From contig NC_054750.1 in NCBI RefSeq assembly GCF_018143015.1, forward strand, positions 8,832,501 through 8,896,500: DNA of 64,000 bases, in the 5' to 3' direction. Positions within the stretch are counted from its first letter, which is position 1; every line of letters starts with the position of its first letter. The notes under the pieces are model-generated. The model had not been told where the DNA came from. It did no database searches and saw only the letters and a list, made by a program, of their open reading frames with translations. Shown piece after piece: positions 25,201 to 37,300 of this stretch. This DNA is from Lytechinus variegatus (taxonomy: Eukaryota > Echinodermata > Echinoidea > Temnopleuroida > Toxopneustidae). Made by a program: the position numbers and the translations under genes.

Positions 25201-26243
25201 AATTTCTTACCTGCGCAGTAAAGTGATTCATACGGCGGAGACCAATGACCGTCGATGCATTCAAGAAACGAAGCACCAATGAGCTTGAAGTGATTAGGAC
25301 ACGTGACATTCAGCACTTGTCGAGTACTGCTAAAAATGGGCATCAGAGTAATCAGACTCTGTGTTTCCTGGCTGATACGTGTACATGCTGCAAAAACAAG
25401 AAATAAAAACAAAGCGAAATTAATGTGAAACGAAACATGAATAGTCTATAGTCATTTCATCAAGTTTAAGGTTCTCACAGACTCAACCAGCAATCCCTCT
25501 CTCTTTAAGAAAATCATGACTTTAAGAGTCATGATTTTTAACGACTATACTTCGCTAAGGCCTAAAATCAATTTACAGAAGTGTAAATTATTACGTAGAT
25601 CAGCTTAGTGGCTTTAAAAAAAAATGTAGTGTTGGGATGCGGGTACATAGAAAGAGTCCATGTCTGATTTTAAGTAGTCGTTTCAGCTCGGCAATTAGAG
25701 CAACGGGGGTTGGTAAAGATTATTCCCGATTTCTTCACTTATTCCAAAATCTAACTTAATGAGTACCTCATCGAGTTCCTCAAGACAATCAATCTATATC
25801 CATGCATATGATATGTAGAAAATATCTGCAGACATGGGTGTCGATCGGTATTCTTTGTTGGGGGGGATGATTGACACAATTGTTCATGTGGATGGGGATC
25901 TTTCAACATTACCCCCACTAAAATCACAAGTTAGGACATTTGGAGTGGTTGATATGCATGGTGTTCTTGGAAGTTCCTTCATTGTTGTAGTGTACTGAAA
26001 ATTCAATTTGTGTTACACGTAAGCCTATTCTAAACTCATACGAAAGGAAAAAAATGACAAAAATTGTCTGGAACTTGTACATAGTTATCTCTTTAATGAG
26101 CATGATGTATACACACAGGGGCGTCGATCCATTTTTCAGATTGGGGGGCAAAATCATGAGGCAACGTTCCAAAGGCGCTCGATCACACAAAACTAACTAA
26201 CTCACCCACACACCCCTACACCCCCACACACATAGGCCTATAT

Positions 26244-26277
<34 letters not shown>

Positions 26278-27030
26278 CAACAATGCGAGCGCGAAGCGCG
26301 AGCTGAAATTTTTTAGTATGATATGAAAACAGGAAAAATGTACCTGTTAAGGTTTGTTTTTATATATAGTAACTCATGAGGAGGATAGATACATGTATGT
26401 CACTAGAGAGCGAGCTGATAATTTTGATATTTCGATCTGGAAAAAAAGAGTTTAATGGACGCTTTTAATAAAGAACAAGATATATTATATACAACAAAAG
26501 ATTATTTCAATCGAAGCGGGAGTTCTTTTGAGATTTAGAACTGAAAACGGGACATTCTATTCACCTATTTAATCATGAAAAGTATGGGATTTTGGTACAG
26601 AAATGATGCGAGCGCGAAGCGCGAGCTGAAGATTTATATATTCCAATCTGAAAAGCAGACATTTTGAGCAGTAGTGTATTCACATTAAGTAGTATTTTCA
26701 TATTCAGTGTTTTCATATTTAGTGTGCATCGATAAAATATGACTTATCTTCCAAAGGAACCATTTAATATATATATATGTTTCGGATATATATTTCTTTA
26801 TCGCATCCATTCAACTCTAATACCATAATCATGATAATGCCTTATTAAAAAAGGCAATACTTTACTTTTAAAGTAAGATTATACTTACATTGATTGTGAC
26901 AAGAATTTACGTTTGGTGGAGGCGATGAAAAAGGAGGTGGCGAAGAAAAAGTCTGATTCGCATTCATGAAGGTAAATCTATGTTGAAAAATTATGTAAAA
27001 GGCTAAAGAGATAATGACGCGTGATTCCAT
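18989..27030 (-). CDS. Sushi-domain type I membrane protein with ITAM-like tail
   Basis: Five exons on the minus strand, fitted by phase: 27030-26889, 25387-25211, 24487-24120, 20704-20593, 19283-18989. Phases run 1, 1, (break), 1, 2. Order of parts: hydrophobic signal peptide beginning MESRVIISLAFYII; a Pro/Ser linker; sushi (CCP) module 1 with four cysteines and the W between Cys3 and Cys4 in exon 2; sushi module 2 plus a Thr/Ser/Met-rich stalk in exon 3; one TM helix (ending LIVIVLVVALCRLRR) in exon 4; and a 97-residue cytosolic tail in exon 5. The tail has two PPKLP repeats and paired YEQI / YIDI motifs. Sushi modules bind protein ligands in complement control and cell adhesion (established). 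A receptor role in immunity or adhesion is inference. Exon 3 contains a one-base frame inconsistency, described separately. Confidence 0.75.
19474..19974. mobile_element. Palindromic MITE, TTTAAAGGGGAAGTTCACC family (in intron)
   Basis: Left end TTTAAAGGGGAAGTTCACCC and right end GGGTGAACTTCCCCTTTAA are inverted copies, and the similarity continues inward (AGCAGAAAAAATATTA / TAATATTTTTTACCATTTTTTCTGC). TTTAA at the ends suggests insertion at TTAA-like sites. It lies in the intron between the TM and tail exons of the sushi gene. Another copy, split by a LINE, is at 55297-57617. Confidence 0.78.
19997..20053. repeat. Strong hairpin
   Basis: GCCAATGGATATACCGCAC at 19997-20015 pairs with GTGCGGTATGTCCATTTGGC at 20034-20053, leaving an 18-base loop. 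One or two mismatches or bulges. It directly abuts the end of the MITE at 19974. Function unknown; may be a remnant of another palindromic element. Confidence 0.6.
20204..20243. promoter_or_regulatory. Pair of palindromic CRE sites
   Basis: Two perfect TGACGTCA octamers (20204-20211 and 20236-20243), 32 bases apart start to start, sit within near-duplicate contexts (GACGTCAGAGT-CAGGATAGT). TGACGTCA is the consensus CREB/ATF site (established). They are intronic to the sushi gene, and whether they act as an enhancer is unknown. The duplication could be repeat-derived. Confidence 0.35.
20593..20704 (-). CDS. Exon 4: transmembrane segment
   Basis: Acceptor TTCATTTACAG; donor CGAAG|GTACGC. The exon encodes a short acidic juxtamembrane piece (VAEDSRVPAS), then about 25 hydrophobic residues, and stop-transfer arginines (CRLRR) on the tail side. 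This orientation supports a type I topology. Incoming phase 1 and outgoing phase 2 match the flanking exons. Confidence 0.75.
21266..21778. repeat. Two-copy direct tandem repeat, about 274 bp
   Basis: A unit starting CCATTCGATGCACCAAGG and containing GGCGACAATAGACCAGTTCG and CATTCATTATTATTTTC is present at about 21269-21532 and again at about 21543-21778 with few differences. A third, more diverged copy lies 3 kb away at 24830-25037. Intronic to the sushi gene. The open frames on both strands here are repeat-derived. Confidence 0.8.
23073..23893. mobile_element. TTAA-flanked inverted-repeat element with internal duplication
   Basis: The element is bordered by TTAA on both sides (23073-23076 and 23890-23893). 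Inside, AGGCCACCGCACACCTTACG at the left mirrors CGTAAGGTGTGCGGTGGCC at the right. The left end is doubled in tandem (about 23077-23135 and 23133-23190). The interior consists of two similar ~300-bp halves (about 23200-23500 and 23535-23825), each with the GATCCAGTCATAAGGATTCG block. TTAA duplication is the signature of piggyBac-type transposition (established). No transposase is present, so a MITE is inferred. Confidence 0.72.
24120..24487 (-). CDS. Exon 3: second sushi module and stalk, frame inconsistent
   Basis: After acceptor TTTTAAAG the frame opens with a Cys (APCTTWNLT...) and reaches a second Cys in LTECHEH. That frame closes about 65 bases later at a TGA. The frame that fits the downstream donor (CAAG|GTGAGT, phase 1) instead carries GELFCYDSAWFF and FRCKN, the third cysteine, tryptophan and fourth cysteine of a sushi module, then the Thr/Met-rich stalk. 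The exon is 368 bases, but phase continuity requires a multiple of three, so one base is missing or two are extra in the Pro-rich, C-run stretch near 24320-24385. Options are an assembly or sequencing error in the C-runs, a true null allele, or a later acceptor (CCCCGAG, near 24355) that skips the first half of the module. Confidence 0.55.
24830..25037. repeat. Third, diverged copy of the 21.3-kb repeat
   Basis: Shares CGTCGAATAAAAAC, TTTCATTCAGATCATTTTGC, CATTCATTATTATTTTC and TTTGTACATACAAAGTTTCG with the tandem pair at 21266-21778, in the same order and orientation. It lies in the intron between sushi exons 2 and 3. Confidence 0.75.
25211..25387 (-). CDS. Exon 2: first sushi (CCP) module
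   Basis: Acceptor TTTTTGCAG and donor GCAG|GTAAGA, symmetrical phase 1-1, 177 bases (59 codons), the usual one-exon-per-module design of sushi domains. Cysteines sit at CTRIS, VTCPN, LECID and LYCAG, with W in GHWSPP between the third and fourth. The loop between Cys1 and Cys2 is shorter than in textbook modules. Confidence 0.78.
26109..26760. mobile_element. Element fragment carrying GCGAGCGCGAAGCGCGAGC repeats
   Basis: Starts CAGGGGCGTCGATCCATTTT, the same terminus as the element at 49112, followed by the same GGGGGGCAAAATCAT and ACGTTCCAAAGGCGCTCGATC blocks. The 19-mer occurs at about 26285 and 26606. No matching right terminus is visible, so the copy is probably truncated or diverged. 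It lies in intron 1 of the sushi gene, and a (TA)n microsatellite (about 26247-26272) sits inside it. Confidence 0.65.
26889..27030 (-). CDS. Exon 1: signal peptide
   Basis: ATG at 27030 on the minus strand starts a basic residue followed by about 13 hydrophobic residues and a short polar stretch (NANQTF), a typical secretory signal. It continues into a repeated FSSPPP linker, ending at CAAT|GTAAGT in phase 1. A longer protein through an upstream exon cannot be excluded, but the start fits well. Confidence 0.65.
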
Positions 27031-29221
27031 TGTGCTCTTACTAGATGGTGGAAAGTCTGGCGCAAATTCAGTTTTTCGAATTTTACTGACAAATTTCGAA
27101 TATCCCAGATATCACGAGGTGTAAGACGATGCGGATGACATTTGCCTATCCTTTTTCTGACCGAATGGGAATAGATAAATAAACAATATTGAATATTGTA
27201 GAAACGTTGAAACTACCGGTAGAACCGATTGTTTTCCTTCATTGATACCGCATATTGCACGATTCGTTAAGGCATGCAAACTGGATGAAAGTGAAGGCAA
27301 ATATTTTTTTCTTTCGGGTAGTGCATGATTGTGATTATAATAACGTTCAACAGCTGTGATCAGCACACCTTTATTTACAAGGATCGGTTAGTTTTCTCTC
27401 CGAAATATGAAACTTATTGATCTTAATAAACCTTTCTTTTCGGTATTCTCAGAAACATTAAACCTTGAACTCTATTCCATTCCGATATAAGAGACCGATA
27501 TAATTATGTGAAGCTCATTCCCATAATGTAGATTTTACATTTGGGGGACTTTTTAAACGTATATACGTACTGTAGAATGATCTGGTGCAATGTGATAAAT
27601 ATGATGATGGAAGGATTTGGCTCATGCGATTTTTTTTCTCGTATCCCATTAGGAATGGGCATGTGAAAAGGTTTTGGTTCAGGATGAAATGGCGAATATG
27701 ATTACAGAAAGGTTTGGGATCGGTTTTATGCACGGTTTATAACCTGTAAAATTTTCATCAAAGCTTAAGGCTGCGTGGCTGTTTTCTATCGCAAGAGTGA
27801 TATGAAATACCAATGCTGCAAAGAATCAGACTGAAGACCTGTATTAGCTGATCGCACTGTAACGTTATTAACAATTCGCTAACAGAGGCCCTGTTACAAC
27901 TGGCAATGTGGCAGTGATGCCTAATGTTACAACAATACTTACACATTGAGATAAATATTTTGATTTCACAATTCGCAGGATGCGACTATATAAGCTCACT
28001 CTTAGCGCTCTGTTAGGCTAACGACGTGTAGTGCGACCGGCACTGAATTGAGAACAAAGTATGGCCAGTTTTATCTGCTCCCGAGATCTGAATAAGATGT
28101 TTTAATGTTTTATTGTAAAATTTTCTTTGTGGTTGTGTGGGAGGCTACTTTATTTACAGATGATGACGAAATTAAGCAGTACAGACAGGAGGTGAAAGAG
28201 AGTGTGAGAGAGAGAGAGGAGACGGCGGGTAAGAGAGGAGATGAGAGAAAAGGGGGATGGTTAAGGAGAAAATTAATAACAGCAAGAGGGGCTTCATCGT
28301 TATGAAAGCCAGATCATATCAGTGGAACTACTCCCTAATCAAACACTAATCCTCACGTAGTCAACAAAGCACAATGGAAAGTGCATTTGAGAGAAAGAAT
28401 GAAATAACAATCTTTGTATAAAATATTTCTTTATTGTTTCGTTACCATCGTGGTTTGATGACGATGATGATTATTATTATCATTATTGATGTTCGTTGTT
28501 GTCATTATTTTTGATGAATAACATTACTTTCAATATTTTTATCATTTTTAATAATATTAATATTTTGGTTATTAATATTAATATCAATTGGCATTATGAC
28601 CATCATCATTACGATTATTCACGCAATAATCATTGTTGTGATTTATGGCATCGTCTAACTCGAACAACGCTCGATGCATTTTTAGAGCCTGAACATTGCC
28701 GAATTCATCTTCTCGTTCATGATGCCCTTGCCGGTTAAAATTTCTTAATTTTGTTTGCCTTTTCTCCACCACGGTCCGCCAATGTCTATGTTTTTACAAG
28801 GATAGTATAGATAGTGTATATTTGTCATTAAGTTATGTCCAGGAGCAATACACTCCAGCAATTCCATTTGCAAACATAACTTCATCACTGTCATTTCTCT
28901 ACTTTATATCAATACGAAGAAAAAAAATATATTTCATGCGCGCACACGCCCACATTACACATCGATGGAAAGTCTTAAAAAGTCACTACTAGTATTAGTC
29001 GATTGCTAGTTGTTCTCATAAGGATACAGTCCACTTGAGTGAAGGGCACTTGATATCATTTTCATTGCCATGAGCGAGTATGATATATTGTAGCTATCGA
29101 CGACCCTCGCGGCCGGGAATCGATCAACACTGCCACGTTCCTCTGATAGATACTGGTGCATGCTCTTAAATTTAGCAGAAAATCAACCCAAATATAATTA
29201 AAACATGTACTTTTAAAAAGA

Positions 29222-29400
29222 AGGGGTGGGTTCAAATCTCAGCCATCGCGTAGTTTCCATCGGTAAGAAACGCTCCGCGTTGACATGGTTGAGCTGCACT
29301 CAGCAACCCAGGTGACGTAAAGGGTACCTGGCAGGAAGTAATTCCTTGAAATATCTGTGGGTAGGCCCTACGTTGTAAGACCTTCCGATATAAAGCCAGG
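29222..29400 (+). repeat. tRNA-derived SINE fragment
   Basis: GGGTTCAAATCTC near the start resembles a pol III B box. It is followed by a conserved-looking body (GTAAGAAACGCTCCGCG, GGTGACGTAAAGGGTACCTGG) of the sort seen in tRNA-derived SINEs. The A-box half is missing or diverged. Confidence 0.4.
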
Positions 29401-30288
29401 GATATGATAATCAAGGTTCCTTTGGAAGTTCGTCGAGACATTATTATTCATCATTTAAAAATGTTTAGGTTTTGTTGTTCCCTTTACTCTTATCATGCTT
29501 ATGAGGCAAAGAACTGATAGACAAAAGATGTTGCACGCGATTTCTCATTTTCAAGCTGTAATATTTTCTTGCTCATTAGATTTTGTGTTTGTATACAAAT
29601 TTGTAGAGTGGAAATAGTATACATGCTCTTTTTGAGAGAAGGTGTCACTTTTCTCAATAATCATGACGACATTTTAGGGAAAGGAAAACTTCGACAACAT
29701 TTTATGCAGTAAAACAAACATGAGTATGCGCAGACTTTACCTCGAGCCATCTACATTTCAGCTCATATAACTGAACACATTGTTTGCTCCTAATTTGACT
29801 GACGGTTAACGTGGTTATTATGTGTCTACATTTTGACAAACATGCGCAGTATCATTCCTTCATCAAACATGATCAATTTGGTGGGAATATTGTTGAATTG
29901 ACGAGTGATGTTTCTACAAACTTGGTAATTTTTATGGCAACAAACGTATTCCGTCTACATTATTTTACTCGGCTGATCAGTAAACGTAGTGCATGCTGGT
30001 TTAGTTTTTTAAGAAGAAAGTATTTTTTCATGCGAATGATATTTATAATTGTTTAGATCAGCACTGGTCATGCTGGTAGTAGTCATTGTACTTTATACGC
30101 TGTATAAATTTGGTCCTGGGACAGTTATGAAGGGAGCATTTTCACATCATTTAAATATATCAATAATAACTGTAGTTTGGCCAAAGTTAGTAATGGACCG
30201 AGAACGACTAGCCCTATTTTCTGTGGGCAAAAATAACTCGAATCGAAAAGTTTTACTGAAATTTGCCAGGCATATACTTATTGGCCCG

Positions 30289-30575
30289 TATTCTGATAGC
30301 AGGTTTAATTTAAACTCTGGTTTAAAGTTTTGGTTTAAGTATGGAAAGCCAATTGTTACATAAATCACTAACAGTAGAGATGTCATACTTCAGCTCATTT
30401 GGCTCTCAAATCATTCATAACTGTCTAGGAAGTATAAATAGATGATTGTCTTCACCATCGATGAATCAGGAAAGAGCACAGTAAACATAAGAAACATACA
30501 ACTTAATAAAAATTTTGATTCTTTTGGCTTTCCATACTTAAACCACAACTTTAAACCTGCTATCAGAATACAAGC
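30289..30575. repeat. Inverted repeat, about 50-60-bp arms
   Basis: GTATTCTGATAGCAGG...TTAAGTATGGAAAGCC at about 30289-30352 is mirrored by GGCTTTCCATACTTAA...CCTGCTATCAGAATAC at about 30527-30574. The left arm has an extra ~13 bases in the middle. Likely a small foldback element. Confidence 0.65.
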
Positions 30576-30761
30576 CATTGACTCCGAATATTACATATTT
30601 TTTAATGAAATTGAATTTCCTTGGAATTTGATTTCAAAGACGTACGTGTAGGACTTCTAAATACCATGATCTTATTACTTTTATTGAAATCTGAATGTAA
30701 ATGTAGTTGCTATGCTAAAAATTGTCATGAAGCGTCATTTGTTATTAAATAAAGACGTGCA

Positions 30762-30925
30762 GTAGGGGAGCATTTCATGAAAGGACATGTCAGACGTTTA
30801 ATCCGACATGTCCCATTTTATCCGACAGTTACCATAGTTACAGTGCTTCTCAGCCAATCAAAATCAAGGAAAGATGTCAGATCTGACAAGTTGTCGGACA
30901 AAAATGTTGATGAAAGGCCCCCTAG
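30762..30925. mobile_element. Short foldback element
   Basis: TAGGGGAGCATTTCATGAAA at the left is an imperfect mirror of TTGATGAAAGGCCCCCTA at the right. Inner copies of GACATGTCAGA and TCTGACAAGTTGTC also oppose each other. About 165 bp, non-coding. Confidence 0.5.
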
Positions 30926-31186
30926 ATTGTCATTTTCATTTTGCCATCGTATCTATATGAAACATTTAAGACTGACACAATCAAGACTAACAAGATATTT
31001 AATGATGGAATGAAGCATCCCATGGTGTCGCAGTCCAAACAACGCGTGTCTTCGCATTCGGTCCGATATTTGTTCATCATTTCCGTCAACTTGTCCAACA
31101 CGGGGCCGTTTGTTTGGGTTTCGAAGAAAATTTGGCCCTCGGCGGATTTAATAGTATCGTTTGGCTGATGTTGGCCGTTCAAGCTT

Positions 31187-31193
31187 TATAAAA
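31187..31193 (+). promoter_or_regulatory. Candidate TATA box of the LGR gene
   Basis: TATAAAA lies 63 bases upstream of the ATG used as the LGR start. Spacing would give a very short 5' UTR. This is plausible but unproven, because a non-coding first exon further upstream is possible. Confidence 0.3.
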
Positions 31194-31255
31194 ATTCACT
31201 TTCAAAGAGGGAAGACACTCTATTTGAATGGAATGGAACGTTACGGACAACAGCA

Positions 31256-31340
31256 ATGAAGCTTACTTTTCAACTCATTTTTTTACCCTGCTTTGTCTTA
31301 TGGCAAAATTATTTTCGGATCGTACATAACGTTGGAGCCG
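31256..31340 (+). CDS. LGR exon 1: signal peptide
   Basis: ATG AAG starts a peptide with a hydrophobic core (LIFLPCFVLW), ending at GCCG|GTAAGT in phase 1. The first in-frame ATG available, and phase agrees with the LDLa exon. One more LDLa-type exon could be hidden in the following 1-kb intron, although none was seen. Confidence 0.8.
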
Positions 31341-34300
31341 GTAAGTAACCTATTTCAATTATTGTTAGGTTGATATTTTTCCCTTGTAAATCATATATAC
31401 TTCTTTAAATAGTACTTCAGCTATTAAGCCGATCTGCTAGCAGCTCCTGATTTAATAACATATTGTTAATAATTCGTAATTCAAAGCTTTGTTTGTATTA
31501 TTTGTTACACAGCATCGTGAATATCAGCGTAAAGTTATATTTTCATTAATAATGAGGATGGGGATTATGTTGATAGCAATAACAAAAGTAGCTTGATTTA
31601 TACAGCTTGTTTTTTGTCATGAACTATAAAGTGCAACTATTACTATTTTATCACCAGCGCTATAGGAACCAATCCCACAGGGTAAACATTTACATGTACC
31701 TCACCTGGGTTGACTGTAGAGTGTTAATTATTTTTGTTGTAGAACACGTTTCGCATGATATGTTTGCCTTCACTCTCTTGTCTGTTAATGATACAAGTAG
31801 CATTAATATGGTATGATATTAATGATATTAAAGGAACTAGGATAATGATGCCTGAATGATAAAACGTAAATTTACTTATTTACACACAGTTACGTACAGT
31901 GCCGTACCTAGGATTTTCCAAAGAGGGGGGGGGGGAATCGTCCGCCACAAATACTTTGACAAGCAAAAAAAAAGGGTCCACAACCGCATGTAAATGACAT
32001 TTCGCACCAGAAAAAAAATGACAATCCAAAAAGGAAAAAAATGGATTCAACTCCAAAGGAGGGGACCATTGGTGGCTCGTCAGGGGGGGGGGGGGGCAGG
32101 GATACGTCCCTTGCATGGGTTGTGATTGTCAGTGGGGGCAGTCTGCACCCCCTGCCCCCCATAGGTACGCATGTGGGTACGTACATACCCACACACATAA
32201 TTCCTCCAAAGTCGATTGTGCATATTTATCTCCCCTTATTTAGACATAGTTCTACTAATGTCTACGTCTACAATGGTTGTCATACTGCTGTTGTTTGTAT
32301 ACTTTCTTTTTACTATGTTGGCATACATTTTCATTTTATGTTAGAAGAGGAAATTCACCTGGAATGCATCAAAAGTAACGTGACCTATAATTATCTTCAC
32401 GATATTTGCGATGGCTATATAAAATGCCCCCTCGGAGATGATGAACTCTTTTGTGGTGAGTGCCGTGATTTTTAGTACCTAAAGATAATCCGTCTCCTGA
32501 TTTTTTTCTTATAAAGTTAGTAAGCCTTGACTGTTTAAATTTATTAGAAATTGTCCAATATAAATCATTAAAAGGAAGTAGTTGTTTCATAGAATGTTAA
32601 ACTTATTGATGGTGGTGAGGGAATAAACACGCAACGTACTTTTGTTCACAATACATATTCAAAGTAATACCTAAAACAACGGAAAAGACCAAATGTTTTT
32701 AGGCCCTACTTCTGTTTCTTATTCAAGCAATTGACATTGCATATGGTCAATGGGATTGCAGTTACCCTCGAATTCTTACTTGCATTTCAGGCGCCACTTG
32801 CCGATCAAACTACGTGAGATGCTTGAACCAGACAGAGCCTTGTATTTCTACAAGAAAGCAGTGCAATGAGATACAGGATTGTAGTGATGGGAGTGATGAG
32901 ATGCTCTGCGGTACGTAATTCAAGTTACTTTGTTTTAATTGAATGATTTGTTTTGATTGATTAGAGTGAATGCTTTATAGAGAAAAGGAGCTTTTAGATT
33001 CCTTTTTGTAAACGTCTTTCAGGACATGGGTAAAAGGAGAAGGATGGTCGTTGCATTTGCGCAGGGGCCGCGGAACCTGGGGGCGGGGGGATTCAGCTCC
33101 CCACTTTTTTTTCCAAAACCATGTACAAAAACGCAAAATGACCATACGATTGTGTTTTTTTGTATGATCAGCCCCCCCCCCCCCCCACTTTGAAAACCGT
33201 TCCGCGGCCCCTGTTGCGGATGAATGCAACATAATCATGATAATTATACAATAAATAATTATGCGCATGATTGAAATGATCTTTGCATGTCTCTCAATGA
33301 GGGGTTTTTACCACTGTTAGTTTTTCACTGATATGAATTTTGTCGATGACGAGTCTCTGTTACAGCATTTCTGTAAGACCACTAGTGTATGCTTGGAAAA
33401 CAATATTGAATGTAGTACGAAAGTATCATAATTGTTTCGTGGCAAATTTTTATTGAGTTATTTTTTTAAATAAAGGCTTCTCGGTGGAGGTTTTTTTTTA
33501 CAATCCTTCATATCATTTTGCAGAGAAAGAACTGATGAGATATGAATTTAGATTTGAAAGACATCTTCACCTTTAACACTTTCTTGTCTTTCTTATTTTA
33601 TTTTCCTTTCAGAAAGTATTGCAAAATGTCCGCCACAGTGCCAAGTATGCAATCATATAAGAGCAGAGTGTAAAGAAGATGACCAAGAAGTTGGTGATAT
33701 CACCTTCAGTCATAACCTTAGAATATTGTAAGTATACTCTCATATATCTGCTATGTTGACGTGACCAAGACAAAAATACTACCTGAAGTGAGAAAGGATG
33801 GTATCTGACAAATTTCTTCTCTGAAAATATCTAGAAAATTATAATTATAAGCAATTCAATTACAAGCAATTATAAGCAATTCATTTGTAGGGATTACTAT
33901 GGATGAGTGTACGTATGAGACATTAACAAAAATCATTATGGATAAAGATCCGCATGGAAATGTTCTTGCTATTTGTCTTATGTAGTTATTCTGTGTTTTT
34001 GTTCCAAATTCATTCTTCAGCTTTGAAATTTGTCTTTTTTGATTACATACCTTTGTCCATTTTTACATAGTTTCTTCAAAATATTGCACCATTCTACAAC
34101 CATTTCTTTGCTCATCTTTTTACGAAAATCAAATTAGGGGTCCCTGTTTTTATTTTTCTTTCGCATGCTTCAGAAAATTCACAGGGAATTCTACAATAAT
34201 GCGACTACCGCCCTTCGATATTTCTTTGCTCCTGCTTCTCACTGAAATGTAAGTAACTTTACTCGTTAGTTATTGTAATGATATACATAAAAAGTAACGC

Positions 34301-37300
34301 TACAATCACACCAAAAACTCCAAACCGACCGATGGTAAGTCATTCGAACTAACGCTACAGCTTTGATCCGCTTGGAGTCTGTTTTTTCGTTGTGACTGTA
34401 GCATAAGTAAGTCAATGTCCCACTACCAGGAAACATAGAGTATCAGATGAGTTGTATTTATATAAAAAATTTACTACATAAATTTCTATATAGCCTCGTG
34501 GGCTACTGGGCCTTCAATTTCGCTTTCCTTCGACCTGTCCAACTGACATCAAAACACACCAAACAAACAATTATACTTGTTGATAATAATAATAATCTGA
34601 TGATAATGCATATACAATTTAAAACTATTTAAGGACCAATAAAGACTAGTAAGGTAAAAAAATAAGGAGCATTTAAATTGGAATGGGCAATTTTTTTATC
34701 ACACTATATAAAAAATGCCGAATGTTGGTTGGACAACTCATGGAGCACTTTTACCCAATATTTTTAAAGTGTAATCGAATGATGTTTAATGTATTTACCA
34801 TGTTTACTGGTAATCTTTTTTAATACAGAACTATACAAGATACCGGCCTGTATTCCATGCTTTATTGTGATTGGAAAGACAAGAATATGCTTCAAAAGCT
34901 GTAAGTTGATGATAAGACTTGATACGTTTAAAAAAGGAAATTGCTCGACACTCGTGGAAATAGATGGAATGGGACAAAACAAGTCCTATAATCATCAAGT
35001 ACATGGGGAAATGATTTTACTATAATTTGTTATTATTTATATGAAAGTGAATAATGTAAATACAATCATTTAAAAGTTGTGCAGTCGAAATTTTCTAGAG
35101 CTAAATTTCGATGGAATTTCTAATGTGCACCTTGTTCAATGTTCTTTTATACATTACATGATTATTTAGCCTGGAACACTCTTTCAGTTTTTTTTAAATA
35201 AAACAAGCAAAATGTTTTTTTTCTTCCTTTAAAGGATACTATCATGGAATAAAATTGAATGTCTAGAACCCGGAGTCCTTAAAAATGTACAGAAGCTTCA
35301 ATACCTGTGAGTAAACCGTCTAAAAGTTATACCACAATATTGTGCAGTTGTATATGCCTTTCACATAATTTTATTTCCATTTCTCTCTCCAAAAATGAAG
35401 AAGTTAGTAAAAAAAAATGTTAAACTATAGTACTTGTTTAAGTTAGTAAGAAATTACATAATGGAACTGGAATATATTATCGAATTTCATTATTTAACAA
35501 GTTTGCATATCCATACCATATTTTTCAGTCCTCATAGATATTTTATGCTTTTATAATTACTTCAAGGGCATTGACACACAACAGAATCTCCGACTTACCC
35601 CATGATGTCTTTGCGAACTTGTCACAACTCCAGAATTTGTGAGTATTGTAAAAATACATAAAATCACTACAATTTGTTTACACGTTTAGCTGGTGTGAGC
35701 AACACTGTGAAAGCAATTGTGTATATGTGTGAGTGCATTCAAAATGAAACGAGCGTGTTTCTAATGGGTGTGTGGGAGTGTATGTAATGGTACGTGGGTG
35801 TGTTGGTGTGTGAGTGCGTGTGTAATGATACGTTGGTGTGTCTGATTGTGTGTTGCGTAGATGTAATAACACGCGGGTTAGACCGATTGTATGGGTACGT
35901 ATGAATACGCGTGTGTGTCTGATGGTATATTTGGGTGTGAATGTAATGAAACGGGTATGATCTCAGAAATAAGATCTAATAAAAACATCATGCTTAAAAA
36001 ATTGTCTGATGGTGTGGGAGTGTTTGCAAGCTTAGTGTGTACTTTTAATGGTGTAGAGTAAGGATGTGTCTGGTGTTGTGCGTTCGTGTGTAATGATACG
36101 TTAGCTGGTTTGTTGATACGTGGGTTGTTGACACGAAATGATGTGCTGGGTATGGGGCGGGCGGGAGAGAGAGTGTGTGTGGGTGTGCTCGCGCTCATGA
36201 AAGGTGTTGTGTTTTGGGGTGGTGGAGTAAGTGCCATCATATGCAATGTGCGTTTTTTTTTAAATATATAATTCAAGAACAGTTGTCTGGTTCCCTCTGA
36301 ATGGTAATTAATACACATATATTTCACATCATTATTATGAAGAAATACAAAAATAACGTCATCAGCCAGAGAACTTTTGGAAAAAATACTCAACATACAC
36401 CAGCTCTCAACATACTCAATATCCAAACCAAACATTTTTAGGTTGCCATGGTAAATTCACGAAATACATATTTCTGCTTTAACATGTTGAATGAGGTTTG
36501 AATATTAATTTTGTTTGCAGGTATCTTAATGAAAATAGCTTGACAATTCTACGAGCAGGGTTGTTCCGCGGATCAAACAGTCTCAAAATTTTGTAGGTAC
36601 CATTTTCATTGATTTTGATAACCTATAACTGAAAATAAAAATCATTGTATGATAGCAACTTTGAATGCATGACCATGTTTTCACAGTAAACATAATGAAG
36701 ATGTTATTGTAAAAGTTATTACGTGACATTTCTTTCTTGCTGTTGATCACTCATTTGTTATGAATCTTTGACTATGCTTCTTAATACAGTAGCTGGTGAA
36801 AGTATTGAGCATCAATGCTTTGATAAGATTTATGTCTATGGTTTGTAATAATGCATTTAATTCATATACATCAATAATGGTTTCCATTACGGTATGAAGA
36901 ACCTAGTATGAACTCGAGGGAGAAACCTTCAACTGATATTACAGTTTCCCCCATCTGTCCATTGGGTAATATATTTAGAAATGATTCAAAATAGAAATTT
37001 ACAGTAAAGGAAATACACTTTCTCGAAGTCTTGCAAAGAATGGTCGCGTGTTTAAAGAGAAACCACGCAACATTCAAGCACACAGCTTGACACCTTTCTT
37101 TTGCTGATAATCTTACTACTTGATTATTGATCATATCATGTTGCATTTTAATGTCTTTGATTTTTTTTCAGGGTGTTCTCCGGAAATATGATTTCAGTTG
37201 TAGAACCTGGAACTTTCGATGGGTTGACATTGCTGAAACGTTTGTAAGTTTATGGTTACCATTGTAGAGTTGTTTCGTTGTACATGTCTATATTCTAGAG

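Larger units (their letters stand above)
27031..31186. other. Intergenic space between divergently oriented genes
   Basis: The sushi gene runs left and the LGR gene runs right, so this 4-kb stretch holds both 5' flanks. I see no coding exon. Contents: an AT-rich (TTATTAT/TCATTA) patch at about 28460-28640, a SINE-like piece at 29222-29400, an inverted repeat at 30289-30575, and a short foldback element at 30762-30925. Confidence 0.5.

Noticed and set aside
32041..32344. Upstream extension of the first LDLa exon in the same frame
   Set aside because: It runs into a G/C-run inserted element. A good acceptor at 32344 in the right phase explains the exon start.
35878..36435. 185-codon His/Thr/Pro-rich minus-strand open frame
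   Set aside because: Generated by the GTGTG-rich minisatellite inside an LGR intron.
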